A stretch of DNA of 56,671 nucleotides, taken from NCBI RefSeq assembly GCF_009466385.1, contig NZ_WIAQ01000013.1, positions 1 through 56,671 on the forward strand, in the 5' to 3' direction. Below, piece by piece: positions 23,923 to 31,690 of the stretch (position 1 is its first letter; the number at the start of each line of letters is the position of its first letter). Under the pieces are notes generated by a model. It was not told the DNA's origin. It was given only the letters and a program-made list of their open reading frames with translations, and made no database searches. Made by a program: the position numbers and the translations under genes. This stretch comes from Peribacillus tepidiphilus (GTDB lineage: Bacteria; Bacillota; Bacilli; Bacillales; DSM-1321).

Positions 23923-24951
23923 ATGGTAGATATAAACCGATACTCAAGACAAATTTTATTTCAGCCCATTGGAGAAGAAGGTCAAAAAAAGATCATCGGT
24001 AGTTCTGTCGTAATAGTAGGAATGGGAGCATTAGGAACTGTAATATCTAATCATCTTGTCCGTGCTGGTATTGGAAGTTTAAGAATGATCGACCGAGATT
24101 TGGTTGAGCTTTCGAACCTGCAGCGCCAAACCCTTTACTATGAAGAAGATGCAATTCAAAATCTCCCCAAAGCCATAGCCGCAAAAAAAAGGCTTCAATC
24201 GATCAATTCCTCAGTAAAAATTGATGCAATTATATCGGATGTGAACGTGTCCAATGCAGAAGAATTATTAACCGGTTTCGATGTAATTGTAGACGGAACG
24301 GACAATTTTATGACTCGCTACTTAATCAATGATGTATCCGTTAAACATGGCATACCTTGGGTTTATGGAGGAGCGGTAAGCTCAAGAGGAATGTTCGCTG
24401 TTTTTATTCCTGGAAAGACACCATGTTACCGTTGTTTGTTTCCACATATCCCTACAGGTCTGGGTGAAACATGTGACACGATTGGTGTCCTTTCGCCAAT
24501 TACTGATATTATTGGATCTTTTCAAGCTGTCGAAGTTTTGAAGCTATTGGTAGGTGCAGAAAGGAATCCTTATCTTGAACAGTTTGACATATGGTATCAT
24601 TCAAATTTCCAGATGGATATTAGCGGCGGTTCGAATCCTGAATGTCCAACATGTGTGAAGAAAAATTTTGAATTTCTTGACCGAACCTCACAGCAGCAGA
24701 TTCAATTTGCCATTTTATGTGGAAGAGATACGGTTCAGGTTTTACCTAGAAAAAGGAGGACATTCGATTTTGAAATGATGGCCCAAAGGCTAAAAAAGGT
24801 AGGGAAGGTAGAGTTTAACTCTTTCTTGCTTCGATTTTTTCCGGACGAAAAAGTAACGTTGGTACTGTTCAAGGATGGGCGGATGTTGGTTCACGGAACG
24901 AATGATATCATTGATGCGAAAAACTATTATGCAAAGTTTGTTGGGGAGTAA
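23923..24951 (+). CDS. MoeB/ThiF-family adenylyltransferase, 342 aa
   Basis: E1-like enzyme that adenylates the C-terminal Gly of a MoaD-type carrier. It shows the nucleotide loop VVIVGMGALGTVISNHL (about 29-45), the acidic/arginine segment MIDRDLVELSNLQRQTL, DGTDNFMTRYLIND, two zinc-binding pairs (CYRC near 173 and CPTC near 247) and the mobile Cys in GETCDTIGVLSP. A C-terminal extension of about 80 residues replaces the rhodanese domain of some homologues. Divergent from the AOR gene and near the moaD pair, it is presumably the activator for that carrier. Confidence 0.92.
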   Translation: MVDINRYSRQILFQPIGEEGQKKIIGSSVVIVGMGALGTVISNHLVRAGIGSLRMIDRDLVELSNLQRQTLYYEEDAIQNLPKAIAAKKRLQSINSSVKIDAIISDVNVSNAEELLTGFDVIVDGTDNFMTRYLINDVSVKHGIPWVYGGAVSSRGMFAVFIPGKTPCYRCLFPHIPTGLGETCDTIGVLSPITDIIGSFQAVEVLKLLVGAERNPYLEQFDIWYHSNFQMDISGGSNPECPTCVKKNFEFLDRTSQQQIQFAILCGRDTVQVLPRKRRTFDFEMMAQRLKKVGKVEFNSFLLRFFPDEKVTLVLFKDGRMLVHGTNDIIDAKNYYAKFVGE

Positions 24952-25020
24952 GAATAGAAACGCTAAGTGGAGAGAAAAAATTACTCCGGCTGGCGTTTTT
25001 TATTATTTATGGAAATATCT

Positions 25021-25115
25021 TTAATTAAAAATATTTTAATTAAGAATTATTGACAGGCGAAATATTCAATACTATAATAATCTTGGATTTGAGATATTTA
25101 AATAAAAAATATCTC
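25021..25115 (+). promoter_or_regulatory. azoR promoter with flanking inverted repeats
   Basis: A consensus promoter, TTGACA (25050-25055), 17 bp, TATAAT (25073-25078). Upstream, TTAATTAAAA and TTTTAATTAA (25021-25043) form a palindrome with a 3-bp centre. Downstream, GAGATATTT (25091-25099) and AAATATCTC (25107-25115) form another with a 7-bp spacer, overlapping the early transcript. The second resembles MhqR-type sites of quinone-responsive Bacillus genes. Confidence 0.75.
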
Positions 25116-25158
25116 GATTAAGAATTTATATCTACAACTAAGAAAAGGAGATCACAGC

Positions 25159-25785
25159 ATGACAAAAGTTTTATATGTAAAAGCAAATCCAAAGAGAGAT
25201 GATCAATCTTTTTCTACTCGTTTAGCAAATGCATTTCTGGATGCTTTCCAAACAGAAAATCCAGATGCAAAAGTAGAAACGCTCGATCTATACAATACGT
25301 ACCTGCCTCTAATTGATGCGGATGTATTGAACGGCTGGGCTAAAGCTGCAGCAAACCAAGAGCTTACAGAGACAGAGGCTAAGAAAATCACAAGACTAGG
25401 AGAGCTTGTTGATCAGTTTTTAGAAGCGGACAAAGTGGTATTTTCTACTCCATTTTGGAACTTTGGATTCCCGCCGCTTATGAAAGCATACATTGATGCA
25501 ATTGCGGTTGCAGGTAAAACATTTAAATATACTGAAAACGGTCCTATCGGTTTAGCAGGAGATAAAAAAGTTGCACTCATCGAAGCACGTGGAGGCGTGT
25601 ATTCAGATGGACCTGCCGCTGCCATGGAGCACACTCAAAGCTATTTGAGAACAGTCATGAGCTTCTTAGGTATTCAAGATTTCACGCTTGTAGTAGCAGA
25701 AGGAATGGCTGCTGCACCGGCTGAAGCAGAAGCCATTTTTGCAGAAGCTATAACGAAAGCAAAAGAAGCTGCAAAAACATTTTAA
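25159..25785 (+). CDS. azoR: FMN-dependent NADH-azoreductase AzoR, 208 aa
   Basis: Flavodoxin-fold quinone/azo reductase that protects from quinones by two-electron reduction. The FMN loop is at the N-terminus (YVKANPKRDDQSFSTRLA), followed by STPFWNFGFPPLMKAYIDA and the GGVYSDG turn; EHTQSYLRTVMSFLGI is the characteristic dimer-interface segment. Length equals that of B. subtilis AzoR1/AzoR2. A GAAAAGGAGATCAC site precedes the ATG. The gene is monocistronic with a consensus promoter embedded in inverted repeats, as expected for a repressor released by quinones or diamide. Confidence 0.93.
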   Translation: MTKVLYVKANPKRDDQSFSTRLANAFLDAFQTENPDAKVETLDLYNTYLPLIDADVLNGWAKAAANQELTETEAKKITRLGELVDQFLEADKVVFSTPFWNFGFPPLMKAYIDAIAVAGKTFKYTENGPIGLAGDKKVALIEARGGVYSDGPAAAMEHTQSYLRTVMSFLGIQDFTLVVAEGMAAAPAEAEAIFAEAITKAKEAAKTF

Positions 25786-25800
25786 TTAATACTTTTGTTC

Positions 25801-25832
25801 AAGAAGGAATAAGTCTTTTAGAAGAGACTTGT
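25801..25832 (+). terminator. Terminator of azoR
   Basis: AAGAAGGA pairs with TCCTTCTT and the inner AAGTCTTTT with AAGAGACTT; six T follow. It starts 15 bp after the azoR stop. Confidence 0.88.
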
Positions 25833-25881
25833 CCTTCTTTTTTATATAATAGGAATAAGTGAATCTAGCGGAGGTGAGGAA

Positions 25882-26490
25882 GTGGAAAAAATATTGGAAG
25901 CACTTAGAAATCATAAGCCTGGTATTTTAGGAGGAAATCATTTTCTTAAATATGCTGTTCTTGTACCTTTAATTGAAATAGAAGGAGAAACGCATGTTTT
26001 ATTTGAAGTTAGGGCTCATAATTTGAGAAGACAGCCGGGAGAAATCTGCTTCCCAGGGGGAAAAATAGATGTAGAGGATGAAAATGAGAAATGTGCTGCC
26101 ATTCGGGAAACATCGGAGGAGCTTGGTCTATCAGAAGATCATATAAAAAATGTTTATCCACTTGATTATTTGGTGACTCCATATGGAACAATCATTTATC
26201 CGTTTGCTGGAACAATATCAGATATGAATGACATCTCAGTGAATCCGGATGAAGTAGAGGAAATCTTTACAGTACCCATCTCACATTTCCAAAAAGTTCA
26301 ACCTAAGTGCTATAAAGTCGATTTTCAAGCAAAACCTGAGAAAGGCTTTCCGTTTCATTTGATTGTGGGTGGCGAAAATTATAACTGGCGTACCAGACAG
26401 GTATATGAACTTTTTTACTGTTATGAGGATAAAGTGATATGGGGATTAACGGCAAAAATACTCCATCATTTTATGGAACTTATACGATAA
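25882..26490 (+). CDS. CoA-pyrophosphatase-like Nudix hydrolase, 202 aa
   Basis: Nudix protein of the YeaB/NudL type, which hydrolyses coenzyme A and derivatives to phosphopantetheine and 3',5'-ADP. The Nudix box spans about residues 59-81 (GGKIDVEDENEKC then AAIRETSEELGL) and is intact. Just before it, RRQPGEICFPGG carries the UPF0035-like motif that marks the CoA-specific subfamily. GGAGGTGAGGAAG precedes a GTG start at 25882. The gene is alone between two terminators. Confidence 0.88.
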   Translation: MEKILEALRNHKPGILGGNHFLKYAVLVPLIEIEGETHVLFEVRAHNLRRQPGEICFPGGKIDVEDENEKCAAIRETSEELGLSEDHIKNVYPLDYLVTPYGTIIYPFAGTISDMNDISVNPDEVEEIFTVPISHFQKVQPKCYKVDFQAKPEKGFPFHLIVGGENYNWRTRQVYELFYCYEDKVIWGLTAKILHHFMELIR

Positions 26491-26498
26491 TCAACAGT

Positions 26499-26527
26499 GA
26501 CTGCTCCTAAATAGAGTGGTCTTTTTT
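26499..26527 (+). terminator. Terminator of the Nudix gene
   Basis: GACTGCTC and GAGTGGTC pair (two G-T pairs) around CTAAATA and are followed by TTTTTTC. Confidence 0.7.
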
Positions 26528-26656
26528 CTTTTAATGCACTCCCCTTGTTTATTCTGGTCGAGCTTTATTTAGAGCCAGCCTGCCGGAGTCTGGGGTATAC
26601 TAATTATGTCTAGCCGGAATCGGATGTACTATTATGATCCAAGGAGGGAATGTAAC

Positions 26657-26809
26657 ATGAGACCACTTCAAATTTCAGCAGAAACAGCTCAAAAGCTGTC
26701 TAAAGAATTACATTTGCCAATTGAACAAATTATGCATATGCCCCAGCATATTCTACTAGCAAAATTAGCTGAACTACAGAAAAAAAAACAGGAAAAAGGA
26801 TCAGACTGA
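26657..26809 (+). CDS. yycC: YycC-like small protein, 50 aa
   Basis: Small Bacillus protein of unknown function, recognised by MRPLQISAETAQKLSKEL at the start and IMHMPQHILLAKLAELQ in the middle; B. subtilis YycC has about the same length. The ATG at 26657 follows AAGGAGGGAATGTAAC, much better than the upstream start at 26606. The upstream region has a duplicated GCCGGA-containing segment (about 26580-26640). It lies alone, ending in a KKKQEKGSD tail. Confidence 0.88.
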   Translation: MRPLQISAETAQKLSKELHLPIEQIMHMPQHILLAKLAELQKKKQEKGSD

Positions 26810-26834
26810 TAACGCTTAGATTCCTAATACGTTT

Positions 26835-26884
26835 TAAGGGGTGTCTAATAAGTCGAATTTTCGGCTTTTGGATGCCCTTTTTTA
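26835..26884 (+). terminator. Terminator after the YycC-like gene
   Basis: AAGGGGTGTC pairs with GATGCCCTT and the inner AAGTCGAA with TTCGGCTT; TTTTTTA follows. Confidence 0.82.
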
Positions 26885-27064
26885 TGTTCAAGAATATTGA
26901 TCTTTCAAATGTTTTCTTCTCGATAACGAAACTGCTTACTTTTCGGACAACTTTTTTTGTAAAAAAATTTCAAAAAATAGTTCACTTTTGGAATGTAACG
27001 GTATATACTGTATTATAACATAAAACATATAGGTTGATGTGTAATATAAAAGGAGGAAATGGAA

Positions 27065-27196
27065 ATGAAAAGATCGGTTGAGTTTTTTAAAAGTATTCCA
27101 CCAAAAAAATGCAGTGAGTGTGGAGCTCATATTTATGAGCAGGCGGAATCATACTTAATGGAATGCGATCGGTGCTTAACTAAAAAAGAAGAATAG
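27065..27196 (+). CDS. YhfH-like small zinc-ribbon protein, 43 aa
   Basis: Short frame below usual gene-finding limits. The product starts MKRSVEFFKSIPPKKCSECG, continues with HIYEQAESY and ends MECDRCLTKKEE. Two C-x-x-C pairs (Cys16/Cys19 and Cys34/Cys37) would bind one zinc. The pattern FF..IPPKKC.ECG matches the YhfH family of Bacillus, function unknown. AAAAGGAGGAAATGG is a strong ribosome binding site and a terminator follows at once. Confidence 0.85.
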   Translation: MKRSVEFFKSIPPKKCSECGAHIYEQAESYLMECDRCLTKKEE

Positions 27197-27203
27197 TATG
27201 TAA

Positions 27204-27242
27204 AGAGTCTGACGACGCTAACTACTGTCAGGCTCTTTTTTT
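27204..27242 (+). terminator. Terminator of the YhfH-like gene
   Basis: AGAGTCTGAC (27204-27213) pairs with GTCAGGCTCT (27227-27236), then seven T. Confidence 0.92.
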
Positions 27243-27270
27243 ACATAAATCAAGACAATTGTACAGAAAA

Positions 27271-27312
27271 AAGAGGTTCCCCAAAGCATTTCTATGGGGA
27301 ACCTCTTTCTTT
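27271..27312. terminator. Second strong hairpin before the GntP gene
   Basis: AAGAGGTTCCCC (27271-27282) pairs perfectly with GGGGAACCTCTT (27296-27307). T runs lie on both strands. No gene lies between it and the preceding terminator, so it is either a backup terminator or a leader attenuator of the GntP operon. Confidence 0.7.
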
Positions 27313-27465
27313 TGTAAAAATCTATGTATGATTTTGCACCTTGTACATATTTATTTTATTAACAATATTTTCACATTGTCATTGAAGGGAGGTGATAGAA
27401 GAATCAAGCTCTTTTCAAAAACAGTTACACTATGGATCGTTTCCTATTAATAAAGGAGGATGCCT

Positions 27466-28785
27466 ATGTTAAGTATGATTGGACTTATTGGTGGTTTGTT
27501 TTTATTAATCTTTTTGACGATGCGCGGCATGAACTTATTAATTGTCGGTCCTTTATCCGCTTTATTTGTAGCAGTCTTCAGCGGCCTACCACTTTTTCCT
27601 CAGCTTGTGGGGGAAGGTGAAGCGAATTTAGTAGGTAGTTATATGACAGGATTTTCAGGGTTCGTGACATCTTGGTACTTAATGTTCTTACTTGGAGCTA
27701 TTTTTGGAAAAGTAATGGAGGATAGTGGAGCAGCGGACAGTGTGTCACAGTTTATTGTTTCTAAGTTTGGAATGAAATACGCTGTTCTAGCTGTTGTAGC
27801 TGCTTGTGCCATTCTCACATATGGTGGAGTAAGTCTATTTGTAGTGGCATTTTCTGTGTATCCAATGGCCCTTAGCCTTTTTAAGCAAGCGAATTTGCCA
27901 AGACGATTTATACCGGCTACCTTGGCTTTTGGTTCTGTCACCTTTACGATGACTTCGGCAGGATCTCCTGAAATTCAGAACTGGATTCCGATTCAATATT
28001 TAAATACCTCTCCTTATGCAGGTTGGGAAGTTAGCTTAATTGTTGCCCTTTTTATGGCGATTTTCGGTTACTGGTGGCTAAAACGGATGATTTCAAAGGC
28101 TGTCAGCAAGGGTGAAACGTTCGCTAGCAGAGAAAATGATCCATCTTCAAAGGATCGTGTGCTTCCTAGTCCGCTTTTAGGAGCGATTCCTCTCATCGTT
28201 GTACTGGTAATATCCTATATTTTCCATGATTCATTAAAGCAATCCGCATTGATAGTCGCTTTGCTAGGTGGTGTGATTACAGCGTATGTGCTAAATAGAA
28301 AGTATTTTGAAAATTTCTGGGAAGCTCTTTCAGAAGGTACAATCGGCGCTTTAATTGCAATTGGTAACACTGCTGCAGTCGTTGGTTTTGGCGGAGTAGC
28401 CAAAGCTGTACCTGCATTTACGCAAGCTGTAGAATTCATGACAAGCATTCCTGGAAGTCCTCTAATTGGCGGTGCCATTGCGGTCAGTGTGATTGCAGGG
28501 ATGACAGGCTCTGCCTCGGGAGGTCAGGCGATTGCTTTACCTATTTTAGCACCTCACTATCTCGATATGGGAGTCAATACAGAAGCACTACACCGTGTCG
28601 TTTCCATTTCATCCGGAGCATTAGATTCCTTGCCGCATAATGGCTATGTCGTGACGACCATTCGGGCGGTTTGCGGAGAGTCTCACCAGGATGCCTATAA
28701 TGCGGTTGGCGCATTAACGGTCATTGTTCCAGCACTAGGTGTGATTTTAGCGATTGTTCTCTTCTCATTAGGACTTGGTATTTAA
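27466..28785 (+). CDS. GntP-family permease (YxjC-like), 439 aa
   Basis: Membrane carrier with 12-14 helices of the gluconate/proton symporter family. Features include GFVTSWYLMFLLGAIFGKVMEDSGAA, the TYGGVSLFVVAF segment, GIT-like VIAGMTGSASGGQAIALPI and a C-terminal SLPHNGYVV. Followed 20 bp later by 3-hydroxybutyrate dehydrogenase, it matches the yxjC-yxjF partners of B. subtilis, so 3-hydroxybutyrate (or a related hydroxy acid) is the inferred substrate. I chose the ATG at 27466 after AAAGGAGGATGCCT rather than 27460. Confidence 0.88.
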   Translation: MLSMIGLIGGLFLLIFLTMRGMNLLIVGPLSALFVAVFSGLPLFPQLVGEGEANLVGSYMTGFSGFVTSWYLMFLLGAIFGKVMEDSGAADSVSQFIVSKFGMKYAVLAVVAACAILTYGGVSLFVVAFSVYPMALSLFKQANLPRRFIPATLAFGSVTFTMTSAGSPEIQNWIPIQYLNTSPYAGWEVSLIVALFMAIFGYWWLKRMISKAVSKGETFASRENDPSSKDRVLPSPLLGAIPLIVVLVISYIFHDSLKQSALIVALLGGVITAYVLNRKYFENFWEALSEGTIGALIAIGNTAAVVGFGGVAKAVPAFTQAVEFMTSIPGSPLIGGAIAVSVIAGMTGSASGGQAIALPILAPHYLDMGVNTEALHRVVSISSGALDSLPHNGYVVTTIRAVCGESHQDAYNAVGALTVIVPALGVILAIVLFSLGLGI

Positions 28786-28804
28786 GAAAGGTGTTGGAAA
28801 CAAA

Positions 28805-29581
28805 ATGGTTAGAGGTCAAACGGTATTTATAACAGGAGCTGCACGTGGAATCGGATTTGAAATGGCTAGAGCCTTTGGGGAGCAGGGAGCAAGAGTTGTT
28901 TTGACTGATGTACACCAAGAGGCAGTAGAAGAAGCTGCGGAAAAGCTAAAGGAAGCAGGCTTTCATGCCATTGGTTTACAGATGGATGTAACAAGTGAGG
29001 AAGGCGTACAAAAAGCGATAAATGAAACGGTTAGACAATTTGGGAGACTGGATGTTCTGATCAACAATGCAGGATTGCAGCATGTTTCATTTATAGAGGA
29101 TTTTCCAACAGAAACATTTGAAAGACTCGTTAAAATTATGCTTGTTGCTCCGTTCATCGCGATGAAGCATGCACTTCCCATTATGAAGAAACAAAACTTC
29201 GGAAGAATCATCAATATGGCTTCTATAAACGGACTGATCGGATTTGCTGGTAAATCTGCCTATAACAGTGCCAAGCACGGGGTGATTGGACTTACAAAAG
29301 TAGCGGCTCTGGAAACTGCTAACTATAACATAACCGTAAATGCCATTTGTCCGGGTTACGTAGATACGACACTTGTGCGTAATCAGCTTGTGGACTTGTC
29401 TGCGACAAGAAATGTGCCTCTTGAACAAGTTTTAGAAGAAGTCATCTATCCGCTCGTTCCACAAAAAAGGTTATTGTCAGTAGAAGAAATATCCAACTAT
29501 GCTTTATTCCTCGCCGACGAAAAATCGAAAGGCATTACGGGTCAAGCGGTTGTGATTGATGGAGGGTATACGATCCAATAG
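28805..29581 (+). CDS. 3-hydroxybutyrate dehydrogenase (SDR), 258 aa
   Basis: Classical short-chain dehydrogenase that oxidises 3-hydroxybutyrate to acetoacetate with NAD+. It shows VFITGAARGIGFEMARAFG (cofactor loop), NNAGLQHVSFIEDFPTE (the NAG motif followed by the substrate-side QHV/I segment of hydroxybutyrate dehydrogenases), the catalytic Ser in NMASINGLIG, and YNSAKHG with Tyr/Lys about 4 apart. The C-terminus GQAVVIDGGYTIQ is usual. Cotranscribed with the permease. The scoAB CoA-transferase genes that separate them in B. subtilis are missing, so acetoacetate must be activated elsewhere. Confidence 0.92.
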   Translation: MVRGQTVFITGAARGIGFEMARAFGEQGARVVLTDVHQEAVEEAAEKLKEAGFHAIGLQMDVTSEEGVQKAINETVRQFGRLDVLINNAGLQHVSFIEDFPTETFERLVKIMLVAPFIAMKHALPIMKKQNFGRIINMASINGLIGFAGKSAYNSAKHGVIGLTKVAALETANYNITVNAICPGYVDTTLVRNQLVDLSATRNVPLEQVLEEVIYPLVPQKRLLSVEEISNYALFLADEKSKGITGQAVVIDGGYTIQ

Positions 29582-30140
29582 AAAAGATATGGCTATTACG
29601 AAAAGCACCTTAGTAGTTCAGTTTTGAAGTAGAATTTTATTATAAGACAACAAATTCTCGTACTAAATGGCAGTGAATTTGGAACCAAATTAGCAAATAT
29701 TTTAGCCCATAAATTCTCTAATGGTTTTTACTTTAATTGTGCAAATTTAAAATCACACGAAGAAACACACGGCATATAGGAAATGCCGTGTGTTTCTTTA
29801 TAGATGTAGCAAGGTTTTCTATACTTTTACGAACCTTTCACATATGAATTTACAGTATCAATCTAAAGTATGTATAGAAAGAATTTATTTATTAGTCGCT
29901 ATTAATCTATTATAGATTACCCGCCATCAATCCACATAAAAATAAATAGGATCCCCCATCATTATTTGCATCTGGTTTTTCGATTAGAGATATCCACAAA
30001 AAATCAGATAGATGCTATATAAACCTTTACGATTTTGTGAAAAGTTTCCAATACTAGAAAACTTCTTACATTTTCCATACTTCTATCACAGGTACCGCTT
30101 ACAATGTCAAAGTAATGATCATTAAATGGGGGTTGGGAAA
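29582..30140. other. Intergenic region, 559 bp, with a terminator at 29762-29800
   Basis: GAAACACACGGCAT (29762-29775) pairs with ATGCCGTGTGTTTC (29783-29796), followed by TTTAT; it probably ends the hydroxybutyrate operon although 180 bp from its stop. A 12-bp palindrome, TAATGATCATTA (30113-30124), lies 16 bp before the NosL-like start and may be an operator. No gene was found. Confidence 0.7.
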
Positions 30141-30773
30141 ATGAGGAAATTATTATTTTTAATGGTTTTAGGCAGTTTGTTCATACTCGGAGCATGTGGT
30201 ACCACTGAAAAAAGCACAGAGAAGCCAACGGAGTCAAAGTCACAAGCAGAACAAAAGACTGAAAATCAAGTAGAGAAAACAACAGCTGCTAAGCCAATGG
30301 AGCCGACAGAGCATGATACTTGTGCATTTTGCAACATGAAGGTTTATGGCAGCGAGCATGACATGGGTGTCTTTACCGCACAAGCGATCGATGCAAATGG
30401 TAAGAATGTGTTCTTTGATGATTCTGGATGCCTATTAAACGCAGAAAGAAAAAATGGGGAAAAGTATAGGATTAAATGGGTAAGAGACGATCAAACAAAG
30501 AAATGGATCGATGCAAACACAGCTGTTCTTGTAAAAGCTAACATTCAAACACCTATGAAATATGGGTATGCATTTTTCAAGGATGAAGCGAGTGCAGATC
30601 AGTTTATTAAGGAAAATAGTGTAGTAAACGCAGTTAAATCCTCATGGCAGGAGTTAGATGAAGAAGCAAACAAACGTTATATGAAAAAAATGAAAATGCA
30701 GCAAAATGGAAAAGAGAATTCAGAATCTCATATGGAATCTGATCACAACAAAGACGACGGACATGGTCATTAA
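30141..30773 (+). CDS. NosL-family copper lipoprotein with His-rich tail, 210 aa
   Basis: Lipoprotein with signal peptide and lipobox ILGAC (Cys19). A charged, Lys/Glu-rich linker (residues 20-55) leads to the NosL core: CAFCNMKVYGSEHDMGVF (C-x-x-C-x-M), FFDDSGCLLNAE, and YAFFKDEASADQFIKE near 150. The last 25 residues are rich in His, Asp and Met (HMESDHNKDDGHGH) and could hold extra metal. NosL binds Cu(I) and delivers it to nitrous oxide reductase or other copper enzymes. It is convergent with the nos operon and distinct from the NosL inside it. The ATG at 30141 has GGGGGTTGGG upstream. Confidence 0.85.
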   Translation: MRKLLFLMVLGSLFILGACGTTEKSTEKPTESKSQAEQKTENQVEKTTAAKPMEPTEHDTCAFCNMKVYGSEHDMGVFTAQAIDANGKNVFFDDSGCLLNAERKNGEKYRIKWVRDDQTKKWIDANTAVLVKANIQTPMKYGYAFFKDEASADQFIKENSVVNAVKSSWQELDEEANKRYMKKMKMQQNGKENSESHMESDHNKDDGHGH

Positions 30774-30783
30774 GGTTATAATA

Positions 30784-30850
30784 GGGCTGTCTCAAAAGCC
30801 CTTTTAAATGAAGAAAACCCATGAGAAAGTAAATGTTCTCATGGGCTTTT
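30784..30850. terminator. Paired hairpins between the NosL-like gene and nosF
   Basis: GGGCT/AGCCC (30784-30801) with TTTTAAAT behind it, then CCCATGAGAA/TTCTCATGGG (30818-30845) followed by CTTTTACATTT. The second is flanked by A and T runs on both sides and can act in both directions. Confidence 0.75.
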
Positions 30851-30970
30851 ACATTTCTTATGTTTTCTTCCTTTACAAACTTATACTAAATCTAAAAGTA
30901 TCCAGAAGTTACAAGGTTAGGAAGTATGTACCCAATTAGTCTATATTAATAGATCATGGACATATAAAAT

Positions 30971-31690
30971 TTACAAAATGGAATTCTTAAAAAATACATC
31001 CTCCAAAGATGCACCTTCGCTTCCATTGTTTACGATCTCATTGATTGTACCGGAAGCTACTACTTTTCCTTCATTTAAAAATACTGCTTCATCTGCAAGT
31101 TCTTCTACTATGGATAAAATATGGGTGGAAAACAAGATCGTTTTGCCTTTTTGTTTCTCTTCTTTTAACAAATTTTTAAACACAAATACCCAATAAGGAT
31201 CGAGTCCATTCGTAGGTTCATCCAAAATAATGAAAGGAGTATCACTCATAAGAGCTTGGGCAAGAGAAAGTCTTTGCTGCATTCCTTTTGAGTAGTGTTT
31301 AACCTGCTTATGAAGGGCTTCTGTAAGCCCGATTTTCTCAATCCAAGTGATGACTCGATTTTCCGACAACCCTCGTAGCTTAGCAAAAAATTTTAGAACT
31401 TCATAGCCTGTCAGCTGAGGATGAAAAAGCATTCGGTCAGGCATATAGGAAAACATCGTTTTGTACGCAATAGATTTTGTGTTTACAGTTTGGCCGTTCA
31501 TCATGAGCTCTCCTTCTGTAGGAGAGAGTATACCCGTTATGATTTTGATCAGGGTGCTTTTCCCCGCCCCATTGCCGCCGCATAATGCCAGGATTTTTCC
31601 TTGAGGTATAAAAAAGCTAACATGATCAAGCGATTTTTTATCCTGAAAGCACTTCGTTAAGTTGCGAGCTTCAAAAAATGGACTATTCAT
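30971..31690 (-). CDS. nosF: NosF, ABC transporter ATPase, 239 aa
   Basis: ATP-binding subunit of the NosFY transporter that works with NosD in copper-sulfide centre assembly of nitrous oxide reductase. Walker A is CGGNGAGKST, the signature YSKGMQQRLSLAQAL, Walker B FIILDEP followed by the D-loop TNGLDP, and the switch His is in STHIL. The ATG at 31690 overlaps the nosY end by 8 bases and has AAAGGAGAG in front, so it is translationally coupled. It is the last gene of nosD-nosL-nosY-nosF. Confidence 0.9.
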   Translation of the reverse strand: MNSPFFEARNLTKCFQDKKSLDHVSFFIPQGKILALCGGNGAGKSTLIKIITGILSPTEGELMMNGQTVNTKSIAYKTMFSYMPDRMLFHPQLTGYEVLKFFAKLRGLSENRVITWIEKIGLTEALHKQVKHYSKGMQQRLSLAQALMSDTPFIILDEPTNGLDPYWVFVFKNLLKEEKQKGKTILFSTHILSIVEELADEAVFLNEGKVVASGTINEIVNNGSEGASLEDVFFKNSIL

